NCBI GenBank assembly: GCA_023213395.1
Contig: CM041465.1
Location: 48,553,741-48,617,740 of the forward strand
Direction: 5' to 3'
From: Cycas panzhihuaensis
Lineage: Eukaryota; Cycadophyta
DNA: 64,000 nt
Shown here in pieces: positions 21,604-33,598 of the stretch. Within the stretch, counting starts at the first letter, position 1, and every line of letters begins with the position of its first letter. The notes beneath the pieces were generated by a model. The model did not search any database. It was not told the origin of the DNA and was given only the letters and a program-made list of their open reading frames with translations. The position numbers and the translations under genes were made by a program.

Positions 21604-23680
21604 TGTGATATCAGAGCCAGCTTCCTTCATATTCCTCACTTATACTTACAATGGAGCCATCACTTCCTTCTCTCCTAAAATTCATATGGTGAAGGAGATT
21701 GTGAAAGTGGATTTAGAAATATTTTCAAGTTATTATGATAGCATATTTTGTATTGTTTGCTTTCCCATTCTCTTTTGTAGGTTTGGAAGCATAATATAAG
21801 GAGTTGTAAGGCCTAAGGATTCCAATCCTTTGATGGCCATTCATGCTATCTCATTCTTCTTTTTCTTTCCCCTCTTTTTATCCATTTAACAAGGGGAAAT
21901 ACTGCCAAAAATTTTTCAGCATTTAGAAGAATGATTGTAAGGGGAGGTTTTACCCTTGTTTTTTAAGAATTTTGATCCATTTAAAATATCTATCATTGTA
22001 TGCTCTCACCTTACCTATATTAGGATCCTGGTGATCAAAAAATAATGGAAACTTCATATAGTATCATGTGTTAATGAGATATTAGCAAGCTAAAATTTCT
22101 GTAGAAATAAAATTTGCTTACTAAACTTCACAGGTCTGGAAAATCTTCTACAGATCTCCAATTGATATGATTTTAATTATCAAAGATGAGGCTCTGAGTC
22201 TACTTTCTAGCACAAAAATTAGAACCTAATTTTAATATTGTATGAGGAAGTTATTGCCATTTTAGTGAATAGCAGTTATTTTTAGTAAGAATTCTAGAAA
22301 AATATAATCTCCTAAATTTTTGGGGCTTCCAAAAACTTTCCAGAACTTATTTGGACCTAATTCCACTTCCTGAAGATGAAGCTGTAAGTCTATTTTATAA
22401 CATTAAAACTAGAACTCCATTTTGTTATCATAGGAGAAAGTTATTGTTGATTTAGTAAAGACTACTTTCTTTTGTATCAACAAAAAAAAATGTGAAGAAA
22501 ATTTCTTCCTTCTTTTTATAAGGTTTAAAAGCCCATTGTAAAAGTGAGAAAAAAACACCTAGATTGGAGCAATATCTAGTATTCTCACTCACTTATTAGC
22601 ATTGAATTTTAGCACTCTAAAATCACTCAAAGCAAGCACTCTAAAGACACTTCAAGCAAGTATTCTATTTTCAGTTAAATGTACATTGGATGCAATTCGA
22701 TAATCTTTTCACTCTTCCTAAAAGGAACGTATCACTTATGTTATTTTCCACCATCGTGTGCCTATTCACACACTCTCCAAGGTTGAAATACCTCAGTTGG
22801 TAGAATGACATGCCATAAAGGAGGTGTAGGTTTCAAGTTAGGATTGGACTAAACTGGAATATTGATGAGGTTTGATTAACCATACCATCGTGCCTCAATA
22901 AGGGATTATCCTGATAACCAACCAAGAAAACTGAAACTTTAATATAAGAATAAAATATACCCAATACAATATCTTTCATAGCCATGGGTATACACATACC
23001 ACTCTTTAGAGGAGGCATATAGATGCTCATTAGTGAACTGGGTGAGGATTGGGAGTACTAAGGCTCTGTTATGACTTGGATTTCATCACCAAGCATAATT
23101 ATAGGTATCGTGGGTGAAGGCCAACTTGATTCTACTAGAAGCCTATGCACCCCTTAAATAACCTCAACTACATGTTAGACATAAGTTAGAGGTTATTGGG
23201 TTAATTATGCATCCTACATTTGAGTTTCAAGTTGTGTAGACCCAATTATGTCAGCTTCTATATTAGCATACAATCTTATATATTGATCACTTACTTATTT
23301 GTAAAAAGTGATCCATAGTGTAATCACAATCATAGTGTTTCTCATATTCCTACCATGTCAAAGTGTTAGTGACCTATTTTCATCATAGTGCTTCTCATAT
23401 TCCTTCTGTGTCAGGTTAATATTTGTCACAAGTGTTGGTGACTTTTCTCTAAGTTGCTCCCTTCATCTTTGAGCAACCATTATCACTTCTTCTTCCTTCT
23501 GCTACACTACTTCATTGTATCTCCTATTTGTAGATAGTGATTAGTCATTTATTACCATCACTTTTATAGTCCCTTGTTCATTTCTTCCCTTTTCAAAAGA
23601 CACCATATCTTCATAGTTCAAGCAAAATGTAAACTACATTCTAAAAGGGAAAAAAATTGGGATATGCGGTTCACTGGTGT
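21604..23680 (+). other. Long untranslated leader of copia element A
   Basis: About 2 kb separates the primer site from gag. It has no conserved frame but aligns throughout with the leader of element B (36,420-38,520), so it is a family feature and not a random insertion. It contains A-runs near 22,480 and short direct repeats of CAAGCA(A/C) type near 22,630-22,660. Frames of 60-85 codons inside it are not conserved between A and B and are not coding. Confidence 0.7.
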
Positions 23681-23689
23681 CAGAAATAC

Positions 23690-24600
23690 TGCAAAGTATG
23701 AAGTTCTGTGGAGAGATCACTTGCAACCTACACTATTTATTACAGCTACAGATACCTCAGCTGCTTCTAAAGAAGGTGATCCAACTACTGCCACTGAAGT
23801 TACAACTAAACACTAACGGGAACTTGATGATGATAAAATTTGTGTAGGGATACTACTTATCACCAATTATTCCCTACATAATCTCATTGATGAAGTTGTA
23901 CATGATACAGCATGGAAATTTCTTGAAGTTCTTAAGAAGAACTTTGACACTAAATAAGACTTAGAATTTATTAACTTAATACTGGAGATAAATAAATTGA
24001 AAATGTAGAAAGGACACACAAGTGAGAAAATCAACCTCCTTCATCCAATCAAGTAAGCCATTGATAAAGATTTTAAAACTTAATGTATTACATGGACTTT
24101 CTTAATTCAGTCATGTCTCCATATCCCAGATTACAAAAATCTATTAATAAGTCTTCAATTTAGTGGCACTTTGAAGACCCTAAACTTTAAGGCTCTTGTT
24201 GATAAGTTCATTGAATTTAATAAGATCTTTGATACCAACTTTGCCACTATATCAGATCCAATTGATGCTACTTTTGAAGTGGAAGAAGATCTTTGTTATA
24301 CCCAAAATCAAGGTCAATACTCTCATAGAGGTGGTAATTCCCATGGAAGAGGAAGAGGTAGACAATAAGGACAATGTTCTCTTAGTCAATAGGATCCTCA
24401 ACTCTAATAAAAATAGTCTTAAGGCCAAGGCCAAAATAATCAACCTGGACCTAGATCTAGTAATCAGAGATAATCTAACCAGCCCAATACTTCTTATGGG
24501 ACTAGAAATCAAATAATTATGTGCCAAAGGTATAATAGAAAAGGACATTATACCAAAAATTGCATAATTGCCACCAATAAACTATTAAGTTATCAACAAC
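23690..24600 (+). pseudogene. Copia element A gag remnant
   Basis: UBN2-type copia gag: WKFLEVLKKNFDTK near 23,910, INKLKM.KGHTSEKINLL near 23,990, then VDKFIEFNKIFDTNFATIS near 24,190-24,250. A Gly/Arg-rich stretch (HRGGNSHGRGRGRQ, to 24,368) follows, and then the zinc knuckle CQRYNRKGHYTKNC at about 24,522-24,565, whose second cysteine has become tyrosine. Stops occur at former CAG/CGA/CAA codons. Confidence 0.8.
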
Positions 24601-26200
24601 ACCATGGTGCACATAATGTTAATAATACTTCTTTTGAAGATGCTTTTAGTGGAATGTAATTTACTCATGCACACCTTCAAAGAATTGGGACCACTTCATC
24701 AGATGTTGTTAATAGATCCACTAAGTATATTGAGGCTCATTATGACTACGCTTATTCACTTTTGCCTTCAACACTTAGAGTTGCAAATAGTGCCACCTCA
24801 AATACTTCATCGTTTATCATGGATACTGGAGCAACATAACACATGATTATCATCGCTAGTTCTTTCAGGATTTTGACTATGAAATTCATGGTATTGTACA
24901 CATGGCTAACAAATTATCCCAGTCAGTTGAAGGACTTGGAACTATTTGCTTGAAACTCCTAGGCCTTCTAGATTTTACATTTGTTGATGTTTTATATATT
25001 CCTGCTCTGAAGTAGAATCTGCTCTCCCTGTCCACCCTTGTCTCTCGTGGATTTGATCTGAGTGTAACTGTAAACAATTAAACTCTCTGTGTCATTCACC
25101 CTCCTTCAAATACTGTGGTTATGACTGGAATTCTTGATGGCAAACTTTTTCACCTAATTGTCTCACCATCCTCTGAAGCCAACTATGTTGATGATGACTC
25201 TACTTTTACCACAACCCTGACTCCTTAGAAGTTGTCCCAAGTGGCCTTATGGCATACTCGTATGGGCCATATCAAAATTGATCATTTAAGAGAACTATAA
25301 GCTACTCTTTCTAGTTTTACTAGGCTCTCCTCTAAGCCCTTTAAATGTGAAGCATGTATTATTGCCAAATCTTAAAGACAATCCTTTCCTTATAGTCATT
25401 GGAAATCTATCCAACCTTTGCAGCTTGTACACTCAGATATATACGGTCATATGCCCATCCCTTCTCTCAAATAGAAGTGGTACTATATTACTTTCATTGA
25501 TAACTTTACCAAGAAAGCATGGGTTACTTTTCCTGCAAAGAAAGATGAAGCTTTTTCTATGTTTTAAGCTTTCAAGGTCTACGTGGAAAATGAATTTGGA
25601 TTCAAGATCAAAACATTCAAGACTGACAATGGTGGTGAGTACACATCTAATGAGTTTGAATCGTACCTATGTCAACATGGAATCAAACATCAGACCACTT
25701 TTGTAGGTACACCCCAGTAAAATAGAGTTACAGAGTGTGTGAACAAGACCATCATAAACATGGCTCATGCTATATTGGTATATAAGAATGTCCCTATCTA
25801 TCTTTAGGCTAAGGCTATCTAGACTACTGTGTATTGCATCAACACTGTTAGTCCCTCCAAGCTTGGCCCCTCTCCATATGAAATATAGTATGGACAAAGC
25901 CCCTCTATCTCCCACTTTAGAATTTTTAGCTCTACTTATTATGCTCATATCATGGAGGAACATATAAATAAGCTCCAAGATAGAGTTATCAGAGGCATCT
26001 TTGTCAGATACCCTATGGGTAAAAAGGAGGGTACAAGGTTTTCATACCTTCATAGTGTAAAATCATCATCACTAGAGATGTTTATCTTTGCAGAGACTAA
26101 AGATCAATTACTTAGACTTGACTCCAAGATGCCTTCATACTGATTTAATGATACTACTGAATTCGATGTTTAGATTCCAAAATTTAGGGGAGGAGATGCT
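24600..26200 (+). pseudogene. Copia element A protease and integrase remnant
   Basis: The protease active site SFIMDTGAT.HM is at about 24,813-24,845, with catalytic DTGA preserved. The GAG-pre-integrase region starts at about 25,235 (VALWHTRMGHIKIDHLREL, CEACIIAKS). Integrase follows with HSDIYG (first catalytic D, about 25,433), the second catalytic D in KTDNGGEYTSNEF (about 25,622), and the region VTECVNKTIINMA (about 25,727), where the family's glutamate is retained. The C-terminal part continues to about 26,150. About ten nonsense codons, nearly all TAG, interrupt the frame, with a few frameshifts. Confidence 0.85.
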
Positions 26201-28128
26201 CAACAGTTGCTCAAAATCTTGGAATCTAATAATAGAGCCTTAGAGGATACAAGCTATGACTCCCAGCCAATGTGTATACATCGAGCACCATCATTTGTGA
26301 GCAGCCAAGTTGACAAAGGCAAAGCCATAGCAAAAGGATCATCTTCTCCAACATCTGTAGCTAGCCCATCTTCTCCAGTATCATCAACTTCCTCCATGCC
26401 AAACATTTCACGTGATCCTTTTTAGGATCAAAACGAAGACTAAGACATTGTGGAAATGAAAACCTCATTCCCAACTTGAGGTTTTTGTAAAGCCTACCAG
26501 ATACATAAGGATATGCAACCAGATGAGGTAGGTAAAAGTGGTACTAGAAGTACCCATAGAGCAAGGATGCATGAATCACTTTCTGCTGAGCTTAAACCAG
26601 TAGAATTATACCTTGCTCTTAATGAAGAGCCCTTAATTTACCAAGAAGCTATAAAGCATGTAGCTTGGAGAAATGCCATGAATGAAGAGTACCAATCTCT
26701 TATCAAGAATGGTATATAGGAGCTTGTTGATCTACCACTTGAAAGAAAGGTAGTTCAAAATGAATGGGTATTCAAAACAAGTACAGATCAGATGGCACCC
26801 TAGAAAAATACAAGGCGAGATCGGTAGCAAAAGGATTCACACAAAGGGAAGGAATGGACTACATTGAAATCTTTGCTCTTATAACCAAGTGGCCTACAAT
26901 CAAAACACTTATAGCCTTCACTACTCAATAGGATTAGAAAATCTACCAACTTAATGTTAAGACCATATTTCTGAATGGGGACCTTAAAGAAGAAATTTAC
27001 ATGGCTCAAACAGAAGGATATAAGATTATCAGTCAAGAGCATGAGGTTTGCAGGCTCAAAAAGTCCTTGTACAACCTAAAGCAAGCCCCTCGTACTTGGT
27101 TTACTAAGTTGTCTAAAAGAATGAGGCAACTTGGATATGAGATTTATGACTATCAAGATATTGATACAACATTATTCATCAAGTGCCAAAATGATAAAGT
27201 CACTTACCTCTTAATATTTGTGGATAACATACTAATAATGGGAAATAGTGAACAGGTAATCAGCCAACTAAAGAAAGACCTTGCTAAAACTTTTGAATTG
27301 TTTGACCTCAAGTTGATGAAATATTACTTGGAAATTGAAGTAACTCAAAAGAATGGCAAAATCTTTCTCTCCCAAAAAAAATATATCAACGATCTTTTGA
27401 CAAAGTTTTAGTTGGAAGGTGCTCAACCAATGGATACACCTATGGAGCCTAATATTAAACTCTCAGTTGATGGTAACATTAGGGAGGTAGACGTAATGCT
27501 CTACAAGCAACTTATAGGTAGTCCCATCTATACTACCAATACAAGGCTAGATATTGCACACTCTATCGGCATTCTTGTAAGATTCATTACAAATCCTAAG
27601 CAAAATCATTGGCAAGCTGCAATACAAATGTTGAGGTACCTAAAGACGACTAATAAATATGGTCTATTATATGAACCTAATGTAAAATTTAAACTTTATG
27701 CATACACAAACTCAGACTTTTCTAGAGATAAAGACATAGGAAGATCTATGTCTAGGTACATAACATATCTTGGAATAGCACTAATATCATGGAGATTCAG
27801 ATGGAAAAAGATAATTGCATACTCAACCATCAAAGCTAAGTATATTGTTGGTTTTGAGATAAACAAGGAGGTGATATGGCTTAAAAATTTGTTGAATACA
27901 TTAAATGCCACCCAAATAAGTTCTACTAGCTTACATATAGATAATCAATCTACAATCTATATGGATAAAAATCATGTATTTCATGATCGTACTAAACATA
28001 TAAGTATGAAAGTCCACAAGATTAGAGAACTAGCTCATGATGGCACAATTCAACTAGAGTACTACCCCACAATAGATCAAGTGGTTAATATCTTCACTAA
28101 ACCACTGAAGAGGGTGAAGTTTGAATAG
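26200..28128 (+). pseudogene. Copia element A reverse transcriptase-RNase H remnant
   Basis: A Ser-rich linker (to about 26,425) precedes reverse transcriptase: ATWRNAMNEEYQSL-like sequence near 26,665, then MAQTEGYK (27,001), CRLKKSLYNLKQAPRTWF, and the catalytic box FVDNILIM at about 27,220-27,243, where the second Asp of the family's FVDDxL has become Asn (G-to-A), inactivating it. RNase H runs 27,412-28,128 with HSIGILVRFITNPKQNHW, WRFRWKKIIAYSTIKAKY (family STAEAEY; E-to-K changes), IDNQST and TKPL. The last 380 codons are nearly open. Confidence 0.9.
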
Positions 28129-28591
28129 TTTCAAAAGCAACTCGGCCTTAGGGCCTCCATCTCTAACTGATTGAAGGAGATGACATACTCTGTCTCATTC
28201 ATGAAAACCCCTTGTGGGCATGGAAGGACAAGAGTAAGTCTCTGCTCTATCCCATTCGTGAAAATACCTTGTAGGAGCAAAAGGATAAGAGTTGTATTAT
28301 TTTGAAAAATTAGAACCTATGAAAACCCAAAAGGACATGGGGGATGACCAAATGGTATATGGTGACTCAGTAGATTTTAGCTACAAAATTCATTATACTA
28401 ATTGGCTATCTAGCTTCATTTCAAGAGCGTCCTAAGCCAAGTTAGTAGATTAGAAAATTTATGGGTTTTCTTCCCCATGAGGGTTTCCCACAAAAGTGTC
28501 ATAGTAGTTTGCTTTATAACAGGCTCAAATGAAGACCTCATAAGATAGAATAGAATAGGATGAAATGGCCTTCTACCATTAAGGGGTAGAT

Positions 28592-28889
28592 TGAAAAGGG
28601 TTAATGTTAAAAGGTCATCACATTAGTTGATTTTTTCTAAAAAGGGTCTTAAGTGAACTTTAAATTAGATCACTTAAGTGAAATACACTTTCATGTACAT
28701 TATGTATAATTTTATTTCACCTAATCTTAATGCTTCCTCTCTTAATATAAAAGTAAAAGCTTAATAGAGGAGGCTCATTCTAACCTCTCTATTTTCTGAG
28801 AGCTACTTTCTTTCTCTCAAGTCTTTATTTCTCCCATGTTTACCTTTGTGTTTAGTGTATGGAGGTAAAGGATAGATCTATTCTTTTCA
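28592..28889 (+). repeat. 3' LTR of copia element A
   Basis: 298 bp, TGAAAAGGG...CTTTTCA. It is preceded by AAGGGGTAGAT. About 35 positions differ from the 5' LTR, most of them transitions. Confidence 0.95.
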
Positions 28890-29379
28890 GTTTGAAGCTA
28901 TTTCAAGGTCCAAATTAAAGAAAAACTAGTATGTGTGCGATTAGAGAGAGAACAGTCAATCTAAGGTAAAATCTTGCCTAAATTGAAGTAAAGACTATCA
29001 TAAAAACCTTATTTCTATCATACTAAATGTTTAGATCTAATTTTATGTAGTTTTATGAAGTATTTTAAGAGATTTAAGCATAAGCATACTTAAAACCTAA
29101 TCACCCATCTAATTTTTCAAGGTTATTTTCTTCAAATTGGAAGGATGTTTCCTAAATATGATCACAAATCTATGTTGAGGATAAAAAGACCTCTCTTTTA
29201 AGGTATTCTTTATTCTAGTCTATATACTTAGGGTTTTATATAGAAATCCATGTAATTATATAGTCAAACCAGCCCAGATATTTTCTCTTCATTAATAATA
29301 CCTAAACCAATCTATGGTCTCTCTAAGTAAGAGAAACTCATTAATAATAATTACCATATCTAGAAAATAAAAATTGAAA

Positions 29380-30235
29380 CTCTTCTTAGGGCTAGAAATT
29401 CTTAGAACATTGCTCTTGGGACTAAAACCAAGCCTGATAATGTAATCACAATATTACCCAATTAGCTAGAAAGAGATAATACAAGAGTGATGATTCTTAA
29501 ACTGTTTATTTCTAACTCTCTTGGTGTATGTAAAAAAATTTAACTCAACCTTATCCATTTAGAAGTGTTTTGAAAACCTTTTTGGTCAGAAAAATAAGGC
29601 TTGAATATTTGTCCTAAAGGAAGAATTATATAAGTTGCATATTAAAGAACAAGAAATAGTGACTGACTTTATACATAAGGTCACTTCATTTAGAAATAGT
29701 CTCTTAAGCACTGGAGAAATTCTTCCTGAACCAGAACTTATTGAGATGGTAGCCAATAAATTACTAAAATCCTTTGATGTAACCATCAACACCATCATAA
29801 ATAGTAATTAGATTGATATAATGAAACTTGATGAGTTGACTAGAATATTACTAAGATAGGAACAGAGAAAAAGGTGGTATGAAGACTCAACAGAATAGGA
29901 AGATGCCTTTGCTTCCAAGTTAAACCTGGGACCTCGAGGATAGAGCCATTTATGTGGAAGGGGACAAACTCTAGACTCTAGGAGTTATACTCGTGGCCAT
30001 TATTTAGATAATAGAGAATGTAGAGAAGTTAGAGACTCCAAGATATGTTTCAACTACAATAGATATAGGCATTTCGCCAGTGCTTGCAGAGCATTCGATG
30101 TATGCTACCATTACAGATAATTAGGACATTATCCCTATCAATGTATTCAGAGGAGAGAAGATATTCAGAGAGGGAAAAGACCAATGGGTAGCTATAGTAA
30201 AGAATAGGTTGAAGAAGAATAGGAGGAAATAGCAT
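29380..30235 (+). pseudogene. Copia element D gag remnant
   Basis: Downstream of the nested element, D's gag continues: FNKxxLSKLNxL-like blocks, EEILPEPELIEMVANKLLKS-like sequence near 29,715-29,770, then INTIINSN.IDIMKLDELTRILL (29,790-29,860). Two zinc-knuckle-like motifs follow: CFNYNRYRHFASAC (about 30,050-30,090) and CYHYR.LGHYPYQC (about 30,103-30,145), in which the second Cys of CX2CX4HX4C is Tyr or the His is altered. The N-terminal part of gag lies before 21,305, split off by element A. Stops are mostly TAG. Confidence 0.75.
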
Positions 30236-31430
30236 TTATGGTTGCATTATCAGTAAGATTGAAGGAAATAGACATATCATTTATTGACTCTAAAGCTTTA
30301 TAACACATGATAAATCACTAAGATTGGTTTGAAACTTTGAAACCTTATGACATCAACAAATCAATAGAATTAGGTGATAATTATCCACTTGAAATTAAAG
30401 GAGTGGGTACTATTTCTATCAACATATAGAGTAATGTAAAGAAAATTAGAAATGTTCTGTTAGTCTTGACCTAAAAATAAATCTTTTGTCTATTTTACAA
30501 CTTAGCAAAAAGGGGTTAAGAACTTTGTTTAATGAAGATAGTATCTTTCATATATTAGATATGAAAAACAATGGAGAAATAATAACAAAAGGTGTTAGGA
30601 GCAACGATCTCTATAATCAGATCTTGTAATACCCAATATGAGTCCAAAAGTTTATGCTATTATGAATTCTAATAATAAAATGTGGTATTTGAAATACAGG
30701 CATCTAATAATAGAAACATTAAAACAAATGAAAAAACATGATACTGTGCATGGATTACCACATATCTCTTCAGAAAATTTTATTTGTAAAGGATGCCAAT
30801 TTGGAAAACATCATAGACTACCATTCAAAGAAAGTAAATGGATAATACAAAGCAAATTGGAATTGATTCATACAGATCTCTATGGATCACTGATACTACT
30901 TTTGATAAATGGTTATAGGTATTTCTTAACTTTTATTGATGATCTTACTAGAAAAGTTTGGGTATACTTTTTACATAACAAATCAGAAGTTTTTGAAGTC
31001 TTTAAGGAGTTTAAAGTAGAGCTAGAACTAGAATCAAAAACTAAAAAAAAAAAAAAACATTAGATCAGAAGGAGGAGGAGAGTACATCTCTAATGAATTC
31101 CTAACCTACTACAAGTAGAATGGGATACAAAGACAAATCTACATGCCTTATATCCCATAATCTAATGGGGTTGCTGAAAGAAAAAATAGAACCTCGATGG
31201 AAATGGCTCGAAGCATGGTACATGAAAGGTAGGGTCTAAAATCATATTGGGAGGAAGTAGTTAATATAGCTTGTTATCTTATAAACAGAAGTCCAACTAA
31301 TACCTTGGAGAATATCACACATGAGGAAGCATGGATAGGTAAGAAACCTGATGTCATTTCTCTTAAAGTGTTTGGTAGGTAGGCCTATGTATGCATACTA
31401 GATAAAAAAAGATTAAAAATTAATGCAAAA
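30236..31430 (+). pseudogene. Copia element D protease and integrase remnant
   Basis: The protease site reads FIDSKAL.HM at about 30,280 (family DSGAxxHM; Gly to Lys), then GVGTISINI and IRNVLLVL. The pre-integrase zinc region at 30,690-30,830 has the HGLPHISSENFICKGCQFGK block. Integrase has HTDLYG (about 30,870), YRYFLTFIDDLTRKVWVYFL (30,918-30,977), then, past an A-run frameshift near 31,055, RSEGGGEYISNEF-type sequence (about 31,062-31,100), and GVAERKNRTSMEMARSM (31,148-31,216) with the catalytic glutamate. It is broken by TAG codons and the frameshift. Confidence 0.85.
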
Positions 31431-31435
31431 AACAT

Positions 31436-33350
31436 ATAATGCATTATGATAGGGTATAGTAAGACTTTAAAAGCCTACAAGTGCATTGATCCAAAAACAA
31501 ATAAGATATACATTAGTAGAGATGTGGTTTTTAATAAAAAAAACTTAGATCTTCAACCTCAAATCAAATTAATTAAGGGAGAAATAGAGAACTCAAATAA
31601 AGAAGTCTCCACAAAAGAAATTTCAAACATTACTACAGAAGAAATTCCATCATGCTTGTCTCACATAGATTCAACTGAAGAAGGAAGTTCAACACAGGAA
31701 GAAGATTCTCATTCAGAACACCAAGAAACAAGAGAAGACTCAAGAAAAGAAAAGAAATTCCCCGAATAGTTCATCAAGATGATTGAAGAAGGAGGAAGCA
31801 TGCTTGACCATAAAACAAGAAGTCAAAAACCAAAAGCTCTATTTAGCATAACTAAACCTCAATCCTTTCAAAAGGCTCAAGATCAACCAAAATGGAAGGT
31901 AGCTACGGACACTAGATGGATTCAACTTTTAGAAATTAAATATTAGATCAAGCAGAACTACCTCTAGATAAACCCATAGTTAATTGCAAATGGGTATATA
32001 AGGTCAAAGAAGGGGCTAATAAGAAAATCAAGAAATAAAAAGCCTATCTTATTGCTAAAGGATATACCCAGATAGTTGGAATCAATTTTTAAGAGATATT
32101 CTCTCATGTAGCAAAGTTAGACACTGTAAGAATAGTTATTGCACTTGCAACATTACACAACTAGATAATCTTTCAGTTGGATATAAAGAGTGCATTCTTA
32201 AATGGAGATCTTGAAGAAGATGTATATATAAAATAACCTGAATGCTATGTTAAGAAAGGATGAGAATAATTGGTGTGAAAACTAAAAAAGGCCTTGTATG
32301 GACTAAAACAAGCCACTCATACCTAGTATGCCAAAGTAGATCAACACTTATGTCATAATAGATTTCAACATTTCAACTCAGATTCCAGCCTATACATAAG
32401 AAAAAAAGATGATCTAATCACCATAATTGTTATTTATATAGATGATATGATCCTCATAGGAAATGATGATAAATTAATTATAGAAATAAAAGGACAATTA
32501 GAAAAGAAATTTAAAATGACAGATCTTGGTCTTCTTAACTATTATCTAGGATTGGAAGTGAGTCAGCAATAAGAATATGTTTCCCTCTTACAAAGTAAGT
32601 ATATAAAGGACCTACTAAGTAAATTTAGGATGACAAAATGCAATCCATGTGCAACACCCATGGAAATCAACTATGACTTGGTAGCAAATAAAGGAGAATA
32701 ACCAGTTGATATCACCCTATATAGACAACTAGTTAGTAGTCTGATTTACCTCACAGCCACCAGATCCAACATATCTTACTCAGTCAGAGTCATCTCTAGG
32801 TACATATAAGAACCTAGAGTAAGACATTGGAAAGTTGTTTAGAGAATACTAAGATATCTACCAAGAATAATAAAACTAAAACTAATCTACTCATGGAAAG
32901 GATCAGCAAAACTCATAGGATATTGTGACTCAGATTGGGCAGATGACAAAGAGTAGAGAAAATCCACTAGTGGCTACTATTTTTTCTTGGGACTAGTTAC
33001 AATTTCATGGTATTGTAAAAAATAGTCAACCATTGCACTCTTCTCAACTAAAGTAGAATACAAAGCAGTTATAACTGCAACTTGTAAAGCAATATGGCTT
33101 CGACAACTTTTGATCGATTTGAACCAACCTCATAACCAAGCAACAACTTTATACTGTGATAATTAGAGTGCTATCAAGTTAACTAAGAATCTAATTCTTC
33201 ATGCTAGAACTAAGCACATTGAAGTTCACCACCACTTCATAAGGGAAAGGTTCACAATAAAGAAATCAAACTAGAGTACTGCTCTATTACAGAACAAATT
33301 GTGGACCTATTAACAAAGTTACTAAGAAAAGAAAAGTTTCAGTTTCTGAG
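31436..33350 (+). pseudogene. Copia element D reverse transcriptase-RNase H remnant
   Basis: An acidic, Ser/Glu-rich linker (31,446-31,769) precedes reverse transcriptase. WKVATDTRW near 31,893, then NCKWVYKVK (about 31,980), the QLDIKSAFLNGDLEEDVY region (about 32,175-32,230) and the catalytic YIDDMILIGN (about 32,436-32,465) with both aspartates kept. RNase H includes YCDSDWADDKE (about 32,925), KSTSGYYFFLG (about 32,960), a form of AEYKAV.TATCKAIWL (about 33,055-33,100), YCDN.SAIKLTKN and HHHFIRE (33,160-33,245). TAG codons and a small deletion near 33,250 disrupt it. Confidence 0.85.
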
Positions 33351-33391
33351 AGACAATATAGGATTGAGAGAGATAAAATGTTAAAAGAGCA

Positions 33392-33593
33392 TGTTAAGAG
33401 GTAATGTTTTACCTAAAGGGTCATTAATCATATAACTCACACATGTGAATGTGACATATATCATGTCTTTTGAGGTCAGTTATAAATCATGTCATAACGG
33501 TTACAAGTCTAATTGTATATCTAAGAGATCATCTCCTTAATAAAATTATTGAGTTCTCTCTTTAGCCTTCTATTTCTTTGAATCAAGTTAACA
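33392..33593 (+). repeat. 3' LTR of copia element D
   Basis: 202 bp, TGTTAAGAGG...GTTAACA, homologous to 20,864-21,049 and followed by the duplicated TGTTC. Confidence 0.85.
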
Positions 33594-33598
33594 TGTTC

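Larger units (their letters stand above)
21306..28889 (+). mobile_element. Copia element A, full length but decayed
   Basis: LTRs of exactly 298 bp at 21,306-21,603 and 28,592-28,889 begin TGAAAAGGG and end CTTTTCA. The flanking five bases are ATTTG (21,301-21,305) and GTTTG (28,890-28,894), a target duplication with one G-to-A change. By hand I count about 35 differences between the LTRs (about 12%), so it is old. It is the same family as element B. A primer site TGATATCAGAGC is at 21,606-21,617 and a polypurine tract AAGGGGTAGA precedes the 3' LTR. The total is 7,584 bp. Confidence 0.95.
20859..33598 (+). mobile_element. Copia element D, old, with element A nested inside
   Basis: The 5' LTR is 20,864-21,049 and the 3' LTR 33,392-33,593; they are homologous along their length (AAAGGGTCATTAATCAT, GTCATAA[TC]GGTTA, GAGTTCTCTC), the 3' copy having an extra 16 bp. 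The target duplication TGTTC flanks it at 20,859-20,863 and 33,594-33,598. The 5' LTR start is TATTAGGAG where the 3' LTR has TGTTAAGAG. The primer site TAGTATCAGAG begins at 21,050. The interior, interrupted by element A at 21,305/28,890, holds gag, protease, integrase, reverse transcriptase and RNase H in copia order, all decayed. Confidence 0.9.
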
